The notes under the pieces are model-generated. The model did no database searches and was not told where the DNA came from. It saw only the letters and a program-made list of their open reading frames with translations. The position numbers and the translations under genes are program-made. This document shows, piece after piece, positions 50,130 to 60,129 of a stretch of DNA of 64,000 bases (its first letter is position 1; the number at the start of each line of letters is the position of its first letter). Origin of the DNA: Strongylocentrotus purpuratus (lineage: Eukaryota; Echinodermata; Echinoidea; Camarodonta; Strongylocentrotidae); NCBI RefSeq assembly GCF_000002235.5, contig NW_022145597.1, forward strand, positions 23,886,923-23,950,922. The letters run 5' to 3'.

Positions 50130-50270
50130 CCTAAAATTTGCATTAAAATTTCATGGCGGTGTCAGTGAGTGAAACTTAAAGGGCCTAACTTGTACAATCT
50201 TCATTGTACACTTGTACTTTTAAATCTGCAAGGTTATCTACAGGTACTTAAGGTTACTTGAGGAAAGAAG

Positions 50271-50422
50271 ATGACAACGGAAACCAAATCTGTGTTGATA
50301 CTCGATACCAATGACAATACGGAAAGAAAGGCGTTGCCTCTTTCAATTCAATCTCTTCCTGTACTTTGTTTGGACGAGCGCCATAAAAGGAAACGATTAC
50401 ATCATTTAAGAACTTTTATAGT
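50271..50422 (+). CDS. Unidentified exon-like open frame followed by a donor
   Basis: ATG at 50271 opens a frame beginning MTTETKSVLILDTNDNTERK and including LCLDERHKRKRLHHLRTFI, up to a GTATGT donor-like site at about 50421. The frame stays open to 50621, but the later part is hydrophobic and AT-rich and looks like intron. Nothing is recognised. It lies just right of a TTAA-bounded MITE in the DOCK intron, on the opposite strand, so chance or a transposon-borne exon are both possible. Confidence 0.2.
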
Positions 50423-51515
50423 ATGTTTAATTACACATGTTTGTGTGCAGTGTAGTACTATTTCAGAGTGCTATAAGCCTCTATTTATTTACGTTGGCCT
50501 ACAAACTCACATATTGAGGGTTGTAGTTTATTTAATATCACTGCCAAAGCAAAATGCTTTGTTTGTCTTCACGCATCATGCTTTTTACGATGAAAATTCA
50601 TGGTCCCATACTATCTCTTAGCCATATATGCAGATCTGTCTGACCTCCATGTTGTTACATGTATGCCCTGGAAACAACTGACGACAAAACAATATTTTCT
50701 TTTGTAATTTCTGAAGGGCTTTACAATACCTTTATACACAGGAGGAAACAAATTTAAGTGTCTGTATCATCATGTTAAAGTACAGTACACCCCCTCGCCT
50801 GTTTAAATAAATTCTAATTACAGCAGTTTGGGCCCTGTCTTAAAAAGAGCCGCGATTGACCCTGATTGATCGCAGGTCCTATGATCAGTCACAAATTTGC
50901 ATCTAATCTCATCTCATGAGCTGCTGTCCTGTTGTGCCATCTACGGGAGTGTTCTTATGGAGGATGATCTCGTCCAAAACGTTCTTATTTCTCAAGTGGG
51001 AATGGTGTCCAGGCTAATGAAACCACTTTGGCAGATTGTGATACATAAAAAACATGTACGGCATATTGCTTAATTCCTGAAATGCGGCAAACCACACAAT
51101 GTGGTCAATTGTCCCGAATAGGTTTAGATGTAAAAGGAAGTCTATTCAAGATGATTTATTAGTTATCTGCAATTTTCTTAGTCCTGGTTTAGATGCATAG
51201 ATCTGTTTCTATGAGAAGTACACTTACTTTAAAAAATTTCTAATACATATACAGTACGGTATACATGTACGATAACGGTGTGCCCTACACATTGCGTAGC
51301 TCTATGAAATAATTTATCTTTCCCTTGAGTTTCTTTCCCTCTAATACTCCCACAACCGCACAGCTTTAATTGCCATTGTTTGTTTTATTATGCATCATCT
51401 CTTCAGATTTAACCTTGTAATAACTAATATTTATAAAAGAAACAGAGAAAAATTATATAATCTGCATAGAACTGTTAAGTTTTTATTATTATTCTTTTCT
51501 TAGTAGCATGGAATT

Positions 51516-51997
51516 TAATGCTGTGCACAACAGTGTAATGAGGTACCCGAGTACACTCCCAGGCTCACAGGCGAATACCCGAATATTCGGACGCCATGTT
51601 TTTTATAATTTTTTATAATTTTTTTGAATTTTTTTGATTTTTTTTTAATTTTGTTGATTTTTTTTTAATTTTTGGATTTTTGGATTTTTTCCCTTTTTTT
51701 TCCTTTTTTGCCACTACCATAGTTTCTCAGGACCCTCGCTGAAAACGCATGCAACTTTACTTTGAGTTGCAGTTGAAGGCGCCGATTTAATAAGAATAAT
51801 AACAGTAAACGATGCTGCTTTAAAAACCAAAGATGGCAGAATAATCCATTTTCCTCCAAGTCCAAACAGAAATCTGGACATTTGGTCCCAGTTTCTGAAA
51901 GGTGAGTTTGACAGTGCTTGAGTTGGGAAACATTTTTACCGACGGTACCATGCCAGCGGACGCCGCTCTCCCTGGCACGGGTAAGCGTGGGCCTGGA

Positions 51998-52034
<37 letters not shown>

Positions 52035-52152
52035 TTTTTTTTTTTTTTAATTTTTTTTTTTTTGCGGCCGAATATTCGGGTACAAGAAATCGTACCCGAG
52101 TAGTTGTCAACCGTGCGGGTACTCGAGCATTCGACTACCCGTCGCAGCCTTA
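51516..52152. mobile_element. Non-autonomous hAT element, family C copy 3
   Basis: Ends TAATGCTGTGCACAAC and CGTCGCAGCCTTA, flanked by the 8-bp repeat ATGGAATT (51508-51515, 52153-52160). The interior matches 48618-49181, with longer T-rich blocks at 51598-51710 and 51998-52064. The differing poly(T) lengths are the main divergence between copies. Confidence 0.85.
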
Positions 52153-52379
52153 ATGGAATTAGCTAGTGTACATCAAAACAGATACCGTACTGTACAGCAT
52201 TCCACAAAACCATCATTTATAAGTAAAAGTTTATAAACATTCAACATCCCGTTGAAACGCATGTACAGTATTGTAATTTACAATTTTTACACATATTCCA
52301 ATGGGATGTCAGTGCACTTGTATGTACTAACAGTAAATATGCTGGTTTCATGAAACGATGCCATTTACATTATCTAGAT

Positions 52380-52954
52380 CAGGCCTTCTCAACTGGCGGC
52401 GCGCGCGCCACTCGTGGCGCTTGCGGTTAGTCAGAGTGGCGCGCGGCTGTTCCAAAAAAATAATAAAAAAATAAATAAAAATTTAAAAATAAAATTTAAG
52501 AAAGAAAAAAAATCAAAAAATTATATTTTAAAATAAAAAAAACTCAGCAAAATCAAAAAGTCGCAGTCTAAGTTGAGCCCAAAATGTAAGCAAGCCATTT
52601 TGTTTGTTTGATTTTCACTTCATTTTGATATTTTCCGTGTTTATTGCACCAAAATAACTACATGTAAATTAACTTCCAGTGTAGATTTTAGCCAGGAATT
52701 GTACTAATTATTTCACATCAATATGAAATTATGATTGATGTGTTATGGAACAAAAAGGTGTTAAAATGCCACATCTGGGCCTTAAAAAAGTCCTAAAACC
52801 CACTAGCTTCCGGGGGCGTCGCCCCTGGACCCCACCCGGTATCGGCTCGGTCGCTACGCTCCCTCGCAACACAGTCACCAAACATACAGGTTGGCACTTC
52901 AACCTCAATAAATTTTTATTTTGGCGCTTCTAATAAACTAGTTGAGAAGGCCTG
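52380..52954. mobile_element. Non-autonomous hAT (Charlie-like) element
   Basis: Ends CAGGCCTTCTCAACTGG and CTAGTTGAGAAGGCCTG are inverted, and the 8-bp ATCTAGAT is duplicated on each side (52372-52379, 52955-52962). CAG..NTTCTCAAC termini and an 8-bp duplication are typical of hAT/Charlie elements. The left subterminal region is a CpG-dense GGCGCGCGCGCC block; the interior is A-rich. No transposase. Confidence 0.88.
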
Positions 52955-53402
52955 ATCTAGATGCAAACATCATTGTGGAATGTGCACACCTGTAAAATGG
53001 CAATCGGCTGAAATAAATGCACTGGTGGAATGCAGCATTCCAAATGTTTCCACAAATAGGGGATAGTGGGCACTGTTAATTCCAGAATTATTTACGAATC
53101 TGATGACCAGGGTAATGATTCATGGTAAAGAGCTCTGATCGGTGAATTTTCTGGGCAAATGCAATAAAACCAGTAAAATTACTCATTGTTATCATCATTA
53201 TCCAAAATTATATCATAAAAGCATTGTTGGTTTGTTTGTTTGTTTAGTTTGTTGTTACTTTTTTTCTTCCTCTTTTTCTGTTCTGTTTTTTGTTTGCCTG
53301 TTTATTTTCGTGGGAGGGGGGGGGGGGGCTGCTCCTACAGTATAAAATAGAGTTTAGGAAATGTACAAATTACACATGTACATGTACACCATGTGCACTA
53401 CT

Positions 53403-53671
53403 GTAGGCCTTTCATGAATGTTCAATTGGAAAGATGAGATGCACGCTAGCCAGTATATATATATATTTCCACTGAAATCTGAATGACAAACATGTTCAAT
53501 TAAGTCGTAAGAATGTGAATGAATGAAGGAGACGGGTTTGTAGGCCCTTCATAAATGTTCGATAGGAAAGATGAGATGCACGCTAGCCAGTATATACATT
53601 TCCACTGAAATCTGAATGATAAACATGTTCAATTAAGTCGTAAGAATGCCAATGAAGGAGACGGGTTTGGA
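53403..53671. repeat. 137-bp tandem duplication
   Basis: GTAGGCC.TTCAT.AATGTTC and AAAGATGAGATGCACGCTAG recur at 53403 and 53540. The first unit carries a longer TA run (53453-53466). Units are about 93% alike by eye. Confidence 0.85.
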
Positions 53672-55061
53672 GCGGCGCTGAAGGGCAAGACGATGAATCA
53701 CCCCCTTGGAAGACAACCTCCAGCTTTAATTAATCTCCTTAATCCCTCTCTTAATCCTCCAAATGATGAGGGATCTGTGTTCTATGATATGGAGAGGGGA
53801 AGGCCACTTTCAGTCTCACTGAAAGCATGTTAGACCATGGACCATCCATTGGCCTTCCACGCAGGGAAGGTCCCTTGGCTGGAACAGGTTGTTTACAATT
53901 TGACAACACAGCCAATATTTGATAATAAACAAAAGGGTGCCTACTGCATGCTTCTGGTTTTATAACTCGGCAAAATTTCCACATCATTGAACTCACAGTG
54001 TACATGTACATGTATTCACTGTACATGTATACTTGTCCAGATTCTGTCCGTTTTTTATATATTTTTTGTTCTTCAACTATCTACTGTATGTCGTCCTCCC
54101 TTGGACCAAAGAATTTCAAATCAACAGGTATTTTAAAAAGCCCAATGTGTTTCAACTTTAAAACCATGTCCTGTGCAAGTCTGTCACAAGCACAGTCACA
54201 AGCAACCATGTACTATGATTGCATGTAAAAGCATAATTTATCCTCGTTTTTTCTCGGACGCTCATTTTTTACTTCTCCAGAGCTCTTCTTTAATCTTTTG
54301 AGGACCAGGCCTGCATCACTTTTGACTTTTGGCTACAAAAGCCTTCCACATACATACTGTACATGATCATCTTCAAAGGAATCACAGCAACAACCTTCGA
54401 TAGTCCTGCACAGACCTCCTCAAATAGTACATCACACTCAACAAGCGATAGTCATCGCCGGCAGCTGGTAATCAATTAAACGTTGTCGCACACCTCAGGA
54501 AAAGATCCAAGAATTCCCATTTCCTTCGGCCTATTACCCACCTACAAATGCCAACGAATGAGCTAATGGTCTAATACAGACGTCAGTGGCAATTAGGATT
54601 ATATTAACACGGCTGTCATCACCACAGAGTTATGTGTTGCTTGTTGAAGATAATCCATTTAAATGGTGTTCACTGTTCAAGTTTAGAAACAAAAATAGAA
54701 TTTCAGGTGTTAACTCTTAAACGTTGAAGTTGTTTACTTTAGACCTTGTTTAGACAACTACATCAAAAATGAGCCAATGGCCGACTTGTTCACATTTTGT
54801 AAGCAAATCAAAAAGAAGGAAAAAAATAGAATACCATATATTACTGGTATGGCAAATGGTAAAATTATTAAAAAAAACAAGATGATATTCAGGGTAAAAA
54901 CTGCAGTTTAAATAAGAACATCAAAAATAGAAAAAAAATTATGAATCATAATTCAATGGAGAATTCAAGTAATTGCATTTGTGATCGATAAACATGACCA
55001 TCGTTCCCAGTTCCCACCATCCTATTCATCCTCTTCTTTCCTTTCTCTTCCCTTCTCTCTT

Positions 55062-55092
<31 letters not shown>

Positions 55093-57093
55093 TTTAACCT
55101 GTGAGCTGATGGCAGACAAATTGGAAATTTGATTATACATGTATAGTTCAGAGTTCAAAGTATTTAGAATAAGTTCAAAAGAAAAATATAATTCCAATTA
55201 TTAAAGGGTATATATTGAAATGGATTACAAAATAAATCAAACTGATTACATACATGATCAATCAATCCATCAATCATTCAATCAATTGTTTTTAAAAGCC
55301 TTGTGTGACAGAGCCCTGGTGTTAAAACAGTCATATAATTTGTGCCCATTATGCCTCTTCTGCTTTGAATCAATTAATCTTTGCATTCTATTGTTATTTG
55401 CATTGGTTACATTGTACATGAAGTTGAGCTGAATAGAATGAAAATGGCAACTGTCCAGATCTTGCTACTTTTTCTTCAAGTCTAGAACTATATGAAGAAT
55501 ACTCTTAATTTTATTCTTAATTAACAAATTACGTTATTCACCTAATTTGAATCCGTTTGTTCACACTGAACAATGTGTTCCAATGTGCTTGTTGACTTTG
55601 TTCAGAGAAAACAGTTCAATAAAAGGATAATGCCTCCTAAACAGTTGAAAAGAGGCACTGTGGTGATGACATGGTTCATTCACAATTGTTAGTGAACTGA
55701 AAAGAAATCTCCATTGTCTTGTCAGAAGTACAATGTACAACTTCACAAAGACAAGAGCAACTTTACTTGTGCCCATGCACAGCTGTTCGAATGAGAATCA
55801 TTTAGGGTTGCTTGTAAAACCTCCCAAAATTTAACTTTGCTTTTCCATGATATTGTAATTTTACTCCCGACTGTAATATACAAGTGACTTGTTTGTGAAC
55901 TTAGCTGTGACTTGCAAACCCATAAAGTTGTCTAATTGCTACTGGTCTCTAATTTACCAGTGCGTCTGAGCATTTAAGGTTTCTACGAACACTGTGCTTG
56001 CTTAAATATATGGGTGAGAAGGTATCAAGGAGGACCAAGCAAAATATCCTGATATACATGTGGCAATGGCACGTCCAAGGGGGCACCGAGGGAAACTGTC
56101 ACACAACATGATCCCCCCCCCCCCCAGTCCAGTAAAGGACACAAATAAGCATGGGCTATTTGCTTTCGGAGGGGCGGGGGCATTTCAGATATAATGCTTT
56201 AGCAGGAGCAGAAATATCAAGAACCTTAGGAGTAGTTGGATCTTTATTTTTTGCATGTCATAGAATTTGTACCTCCCCCAGCAGACACAATCATTTATCT
56301 GACACTGAATAGGTACCCTGATTTAAGGGCCTCGAACAAACAAATACAGGTAACAACTTTCTTTACTGTGCAGATATCCAGCAATACCAATTATTTTTTT
56401 TTAATTAAGCTTTCCTGGATATGCCTGCATATTTAGCGTATTTTTCCATGATTCTCCATCTGAGAAAATAATGCATGTCTTATAAAAAGGTTAATGACAA
56501 GCTTTTTTTACTTTTGAATTTATAAAGTCGGTACATGTACCTGATATGATAGCTGATATCAACTTCAGGAAGTGAATTAAAAAGCGTGACACTTTCCCCA
56601 TGAAAAAAAATGTACCGGCAGGTAATTTGTAAATAATAAACATGTCAGCTTTAATTAAAGGATTACTAGATTTATTCATTTTCACATGAGCGTGAAGTCA
56701 ATTACATTGATCTACAATACAGTGAAAAGGTACTGCAGGTGTAATGAACGTGCTATATTGGAGGTAATTGTTGCATGTTGTTTTGTAGTTTAGTTTTAGT
56801 ACCACTCATTTACATACATTGTAAGTAGATGTATGCACATCATTCACTTGTACAACACAACTGGTGTTGATTTACATCCGGTATCAGGAACACATGAGAC
56901 AGAAACGAAAATCCTTTTGATGTGAAGCCATACAACATGCACACACACACCGATTGCCTACCAATTTCATACACACCACCTCCACCAATAACACCACCAC
57001 CACTTTACCACACACACATTTACGACACCCCGCCTACTACAGTATACGGTCCATGCACCATGGCAAAATCTCTGTGCTCCATGATCTACTTAC
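53672..57093. other. DOCK intron 1 next to exon 1a, mostly quiet
   Basis: Apart from the CT tract at 55025 and poly(C) at 56113-56125 I see no repeat family or exon. CA-rich words at 56938-57020 precede exon 1a's donor side. Confidence 0.45.
55025..55095. repeat. CT-rich microsatellite
   Basis: TTCCTTTCTC units passing into pure CT at 55068-55091. Confidence 0.85.
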
Positions 57094-57204
57094 GCCCAAA
57101 ACTCGGCTTTCACGGACAGCGATGGACACTTTCTCTCGAACAGCCTTCGAATCCTCCACACGCTGCCTCAGCATCCGAGCATGAGGTCGTTCCTTGTCCC
57201 CCAT
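57094..57204 (-). CDS. DOCK-D family exchange factor, distal first coding exon (1a)
   Basis: Encodes 37 residues starting MGDKERPHARMLRQRVEDSK and ending AVREKVSIAVRESRVLG, followed directly by a strong donor GTAAGT. The ATG has A at -3 and G at +4. Joined in phase 0 to exon 2 it gives ...AVRESRVLG-EKLEIIEP, which parallels DOCK11 (...AVRGSVVL-EKAKVVEP): the REKVSIAVRES.VL stretch matches RQSVSEAVRGSVVL, and length (37 versus 34 residues) agrees. The open frame continues upstream of this ATG through 57279, where a TTATTTCAG could be an acceptor. So the exon may be the first exon with an in-frame 5' UTR, or may follow a further upstream exon. The resemblance is modest alone but the splice phase and position make it convincing. 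Confidence 0.75.
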
Positions 57205-58500
57205 TTTGCTCGATATTCCTCTAAATAACACTTCCAATGTTTGAATTCTGGCACAGTTTTCCACACTTGATGATTCAACCTGAAATAATTCCCAAGGCAG
57301 AGATCGCCATATTCTTAGCAGACCTCAAAATCGGAAATTGTTTACCATTGATGGGAGATTTGGACGCGTTTATTTATTAAGGGGTTAAATTGCAATACTA
57401 GCTGCATTCAACAATGAATTATATCAAATAAGAGGCAGTAAATGGCAGATATGCTGCTAAATATCTCTCTTTATTTATATCAGAAATTAATAATTACTTA
57501 TTCTTAATTTCTTATATCTAATATAATTTTATATTTTATCCTCCTGAAATTTTTAAAACCTTCAGATAAAATAGAATCATCCTAAAGTCACATGTGGTCA
57601 CGGGTTATTGAGTACGTACCCGTACGTACGCGTGCGTAATACAGAACACTACATAGACATTACATGAAAATCGCGCAAGCTGCACACTAGTAAACAGTAT
57701 TAGTACGATCTCTATTAATAGGACTTAGGTGAAGTGTCAATTCTAAGCTTCAAGCTGGAAAGTTCAAGAAAATCATCGGACATGAAGAAGAAGGTAAGTT
57801 TTATACTAATCTATGGCTTTCATGTTTCTTTAATCACATCAATAATTTTCCTCTAATTCGTCACGTTCGTAGACTATTTCTTGTTTGATTTTTTGTTTTG
57901 AGCCGCGTACTATTCGCTGCTACTCAGTGCTAGATCTAGTGCACTGCAAATGCACTGCCTGTGTTAGACAGCAATAACCATCTGATTTGGGTCATTTCTT
58001 TAATAAAACTGACATTTGTTGTCATTCCCCAATACAGATGGCAACCCAGAGATCTCGTACCGCGGGGGTAGCTATAGCCAACAATGGCAGCTTTTTGTGT
58101 CAAAAAATTTTCTCCCCGATTTTCTTTATTTAGATCTAATTTTCTGATTTCTAAATCAGATGTAAATTAGGTCGGTATGTCATTTGTCCTAATTACAGTT
58201 ATCAAAATTTGATAACTTAATATTAAATGTATAATTTACGGACTTACTTATATGAATTATCCAATTTGTATTTCCGAACTGTAAAACGGTACGTTCATGC
58301 ATTCGAAATATTACCCGGCGGCCGATATATTTCCGGGTCCACCTACCAAAACATAGCCAAATGGCCAATCAGAGCACTCGTTTCGTGGGAGTTCGTTGGT
58401 CAAGCTGGGCCGACTCGTACGTAGCTACGGTAGCTATTGGACGTTCGAAAAGAAAAAATGAATATTCATCAACTAAAACCAAGACGGATAATGTTGACGA
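57205..58500. promoter_or_regulatory. Candidate 5' flank of DOCK exon 1a, possibly bidirectional
   Basis: Upstream of the distal first exon. It holds a run of CpG-containing repeats of GTACG at about 57613-57640, a CCAAT box at about 58353-58357 in a CpG-rich patch (58300-58450), and exon-like signals pointing right: an ATG followed by a GTAAGT donor at 57782-57798 and an acceptor-like CAATACAG at about 58037. Divergent arrangement would fit a bidirectional promoter. No TATA element is convincing. Assignment as promoter is by position and composition only. Confidence 0.35.
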
Positions 58501-58538
58501 CGAGACTTTCTCGGATTAATCATTAATTTAGGATCTAA

Positions 58539-58794
58539 ATGAGCAAGCTATCGTAAGTCAAATAAGCTATATATATGTTATTTTTAATTAGACTCTAAAT
58601 TATTGTCATATTGCAGCATGTATGAGGATGTAAAGAGTGAAAATCTCGTTGCATATCTCATTCATCGCGGTCCGGTCGAACCGAACCATTTGTTCCGTAC
58701 AGTGCCTCACAGAAAGAGGTCCCCAGACTTCAGTCTCTATAATCGGAGGTCTAGTGGAGCCAGACGTAGTCTCAGTGGAACAACCGACGATTAG
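58539..58794 (+). other. Weak two-exon gene model on the plus strand
   Basis: ATG at 58539 (MSKLS) runs into a GTAAGT donor at 58553; a good acceptor (TCATATTGCAG) at 58616 restores the frame into MYEDVKSENLVAYLIHRG... ending at TAG 58792-58794. The implied intron is only 64 bp, short for an animal with long introns, and the second exon overlaps an imperfect palindrome (about 58723-58809), which argues for repeat-derived sequence. No family is recognised. Confidence 0.15.
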
Positions 58795-58867
58795 AGAGAC
58801 TGAAGCTTTCGGTCTATGCCTGTGTGTGACTGCACTGGCGTTGGTTGGCACAACATGAACATCAGAT

Positions 58868-59152
58868 TCTTCTTCTTCTTCTTCTTCCTACACTTGGGTT
58901 TCCCCCTACTCTTATACGAATAGTGCAGTGGGTTCTTAACGTACAAAGGTAGTGACTCTTCTCTACACGGGGCCTCCATTTAACGTCCTATCCGAGGGAC
59001 GGAGTGTTTTCCGCTTAACCTGCGTCTATGAACAAGGGAAGGCGCATGTTAACACACAATGCAGGCTTCAGTCATCCGCCTGGGTGGGAGTCGAACCCGG
59101 GATCTTTCATTCGACAGACAGACGCTTTACCGACTGAGCCAACTCGCCTCCC
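58868..59152 (-). mobile_element. tRNA-derived SINE, near full length
   Basis: Reading leftwards from 59152 the head has a pol III A box TGGCTCAGTCGG (59130-59141) and B box GGTTCGACTCC (59087-59097) at tRNA-like spacing. The 3' half does not fold into a tRNA acceptor stem, so it is a SINE and not a tRNA gene. The body includes GACGTTAAATGGAGGCCCCG and GTTAAGAACCCACTGCAC, a body type I recall from SINEs of several marine invertebrates. It ends in a (GAA)n tail at 58868-58888. The GCCTCCCATGG head is partly repeated to the right (59153-59179). Confidence 0.85.
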
Positions 59153-59191
59153 ATGGACTCGCCTCCCATGGCCTCCCATCTAGGCTAGTAT

Positions 59192-60022
59192 TAGACCGAA
59201 TTTTCCGTCTCTTTCGTTCGTTAGCCTCTTATTGGGGTAGGGTCGGCTGGCTCTCTCTTTAGAGACGGAAGCCGTTTATACACATGTCCTTGCTAACGCC
59301 ACGGCCAGTTCTGGTCGTAGCGTTTTGCCCCCAAAATCCCCCAAAATGTCATTTTACCTCATGCATTGATTATTTAAAATTAGGAGAAGGTTATACTAAC
59401 ATCGGTTCCACTTACCAACTTGACTGTATAATCCGTTTAATGGTCCCTTTTAAGGAAATTACGGGTCTAAATTGACAGCCGTGTTGAAAATCTTGCAAGG
59501 CGTGTTAAACTCTCGCTGCCGGAGTCATCTAAATCAATCTCATCCCTTCTAGTCTACGCCGAAGGCAAAATGATTATGAAGGAAAAACTGTGATAACGCC
59601 ATTACGAACGTGTAGATGGCGCACAGTTTTTCCTTCATAATCATTTTGCCTTCGGCGTAGACTAGAAGGGATGAGATTGATTTAGATGACTCCGGCAGCG
59701 AGAGTTTAACACGCCTTGCAAGATTTTCAACACGGCTGTCAATTTAGACCCGTAATTTCCTTAAAAGGGACCATTAAACGGATTATACAGTCAAGTTGGT
59801 TAGTGGAACCGATGTTAGTATAACCTTCTCCTAATTTTAAATAATCAATGCATGAGGTAAAATGACATTTTGGGGGATTTTGGGGGCAAAACGCTACGAC
59901 CAGAACTGGCCGTGGCGTTAGCAAGGACATGTGTATAAACGGCTTCCGTCTCTAAAGAGAGAGCCAGCCGACCCTACCCCAATAAGAGGCTAACGAACGA
60001 AAGAGACGGAAAATTCGGTCTA
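59192..60022. mobile_element. 831-bp giant palindrome, Mutator-like non-autonomous element
   Basis: Two 401-bp arms (59192-59592 and 59622-60022) are exact reverse complements except for one base (in the CCACTTACC/GGTTAGTGG pair), around a 29-bp spacer that itself has a short CGCCAT/ATGGCG stem. No indel separates the arms: the coordinates mirror exactly. A 9-bp direct repeat GGCTAGTAT flanks it (59183-59191 and 60023-60031). Long terminal inverted repeats plus a 9-bp duplication fit Mutator-like (MULE) elements. No transposase is present; each arm carries the same 63-codon open frame, probably incidental. The near identity implies a very young insertion or arm homogenisation. Confidence 0.85.
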
Positions 60023-60048
60023 GGCTAGTATAGACTGACTGAGTGACT

Positions 60049-60126
60049 GACTTCAAGTTTGGTGTCGAAAGCTGGTGTTGGTGTTGTGAGAACACCAACA
60101 CCAGCCGCAACACCGAACTTGAAGTC
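60049..60126. repeat. Hairpin repeat (CTTCAAGTTTGGTGT arms)
   Basis: Arms of about 36 bp: GACTTCAAGTTTGGTGTCGA...GGTGTTGGTGTT and complement, separated by GTGAG. A few mismatches. Partial arms recur at 60294-60332 and about 60700-60730, so this is a local repeat family. Confidence 0.65.
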
Positions 60127-60129
60127 ATG

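Larger units (their letters stand above)
4906..57204 (-). other. DOCK9/10/11-like gene, 5' part (exons 1a, 1b, 2 and intron 1)
   Basis: Gene span visible here for a DOCK-D (Zizimin) family guanine-nucleotide exchange factor, transcribed right to left. Members of this family activate Cdc42 and/or Rac through a C-terminal DHR2 domain and bind membranes through an N-terminal PH domain and DHR1. None of those domains lies in this window; only the conserved N-terminal leader is seen. Three coding exons are proposed, all joining in phase 0: distal first exon 57094-57204, alternative first exon 24465-24983, and common exon 2 at 4906-5022. Intron 1 from the distal exon is about 52 kb and from the proximal exon about 19.4 kb. 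I did not find the next exon (expected to encode the block before the PH domain) in 1-4905, so it probably lies outside the window. Family assignment is firm; which DOCK-D paralogue it is cannot be told. Confidence 0.85.

Noticed and set aside
47618-52000. Similar ~100-codon frames in three places (ETGTKCPDFCLDLEENG)
   Set aside because: They are the same stretch of a non-autonomous hAT family; frames differ between copies and no transposase motif is visible.
59040-59155. tRNA gene on the minus strand
   Set aside because: A and B boxes are good, but the acceptor stem does not pair and a SINE body with a GAA tail follows.
59284-59930. Identical 63-codon frames in both palindrome arms
   Set aside because: They are the same sequence by symmetry of the element; no family resemblance.
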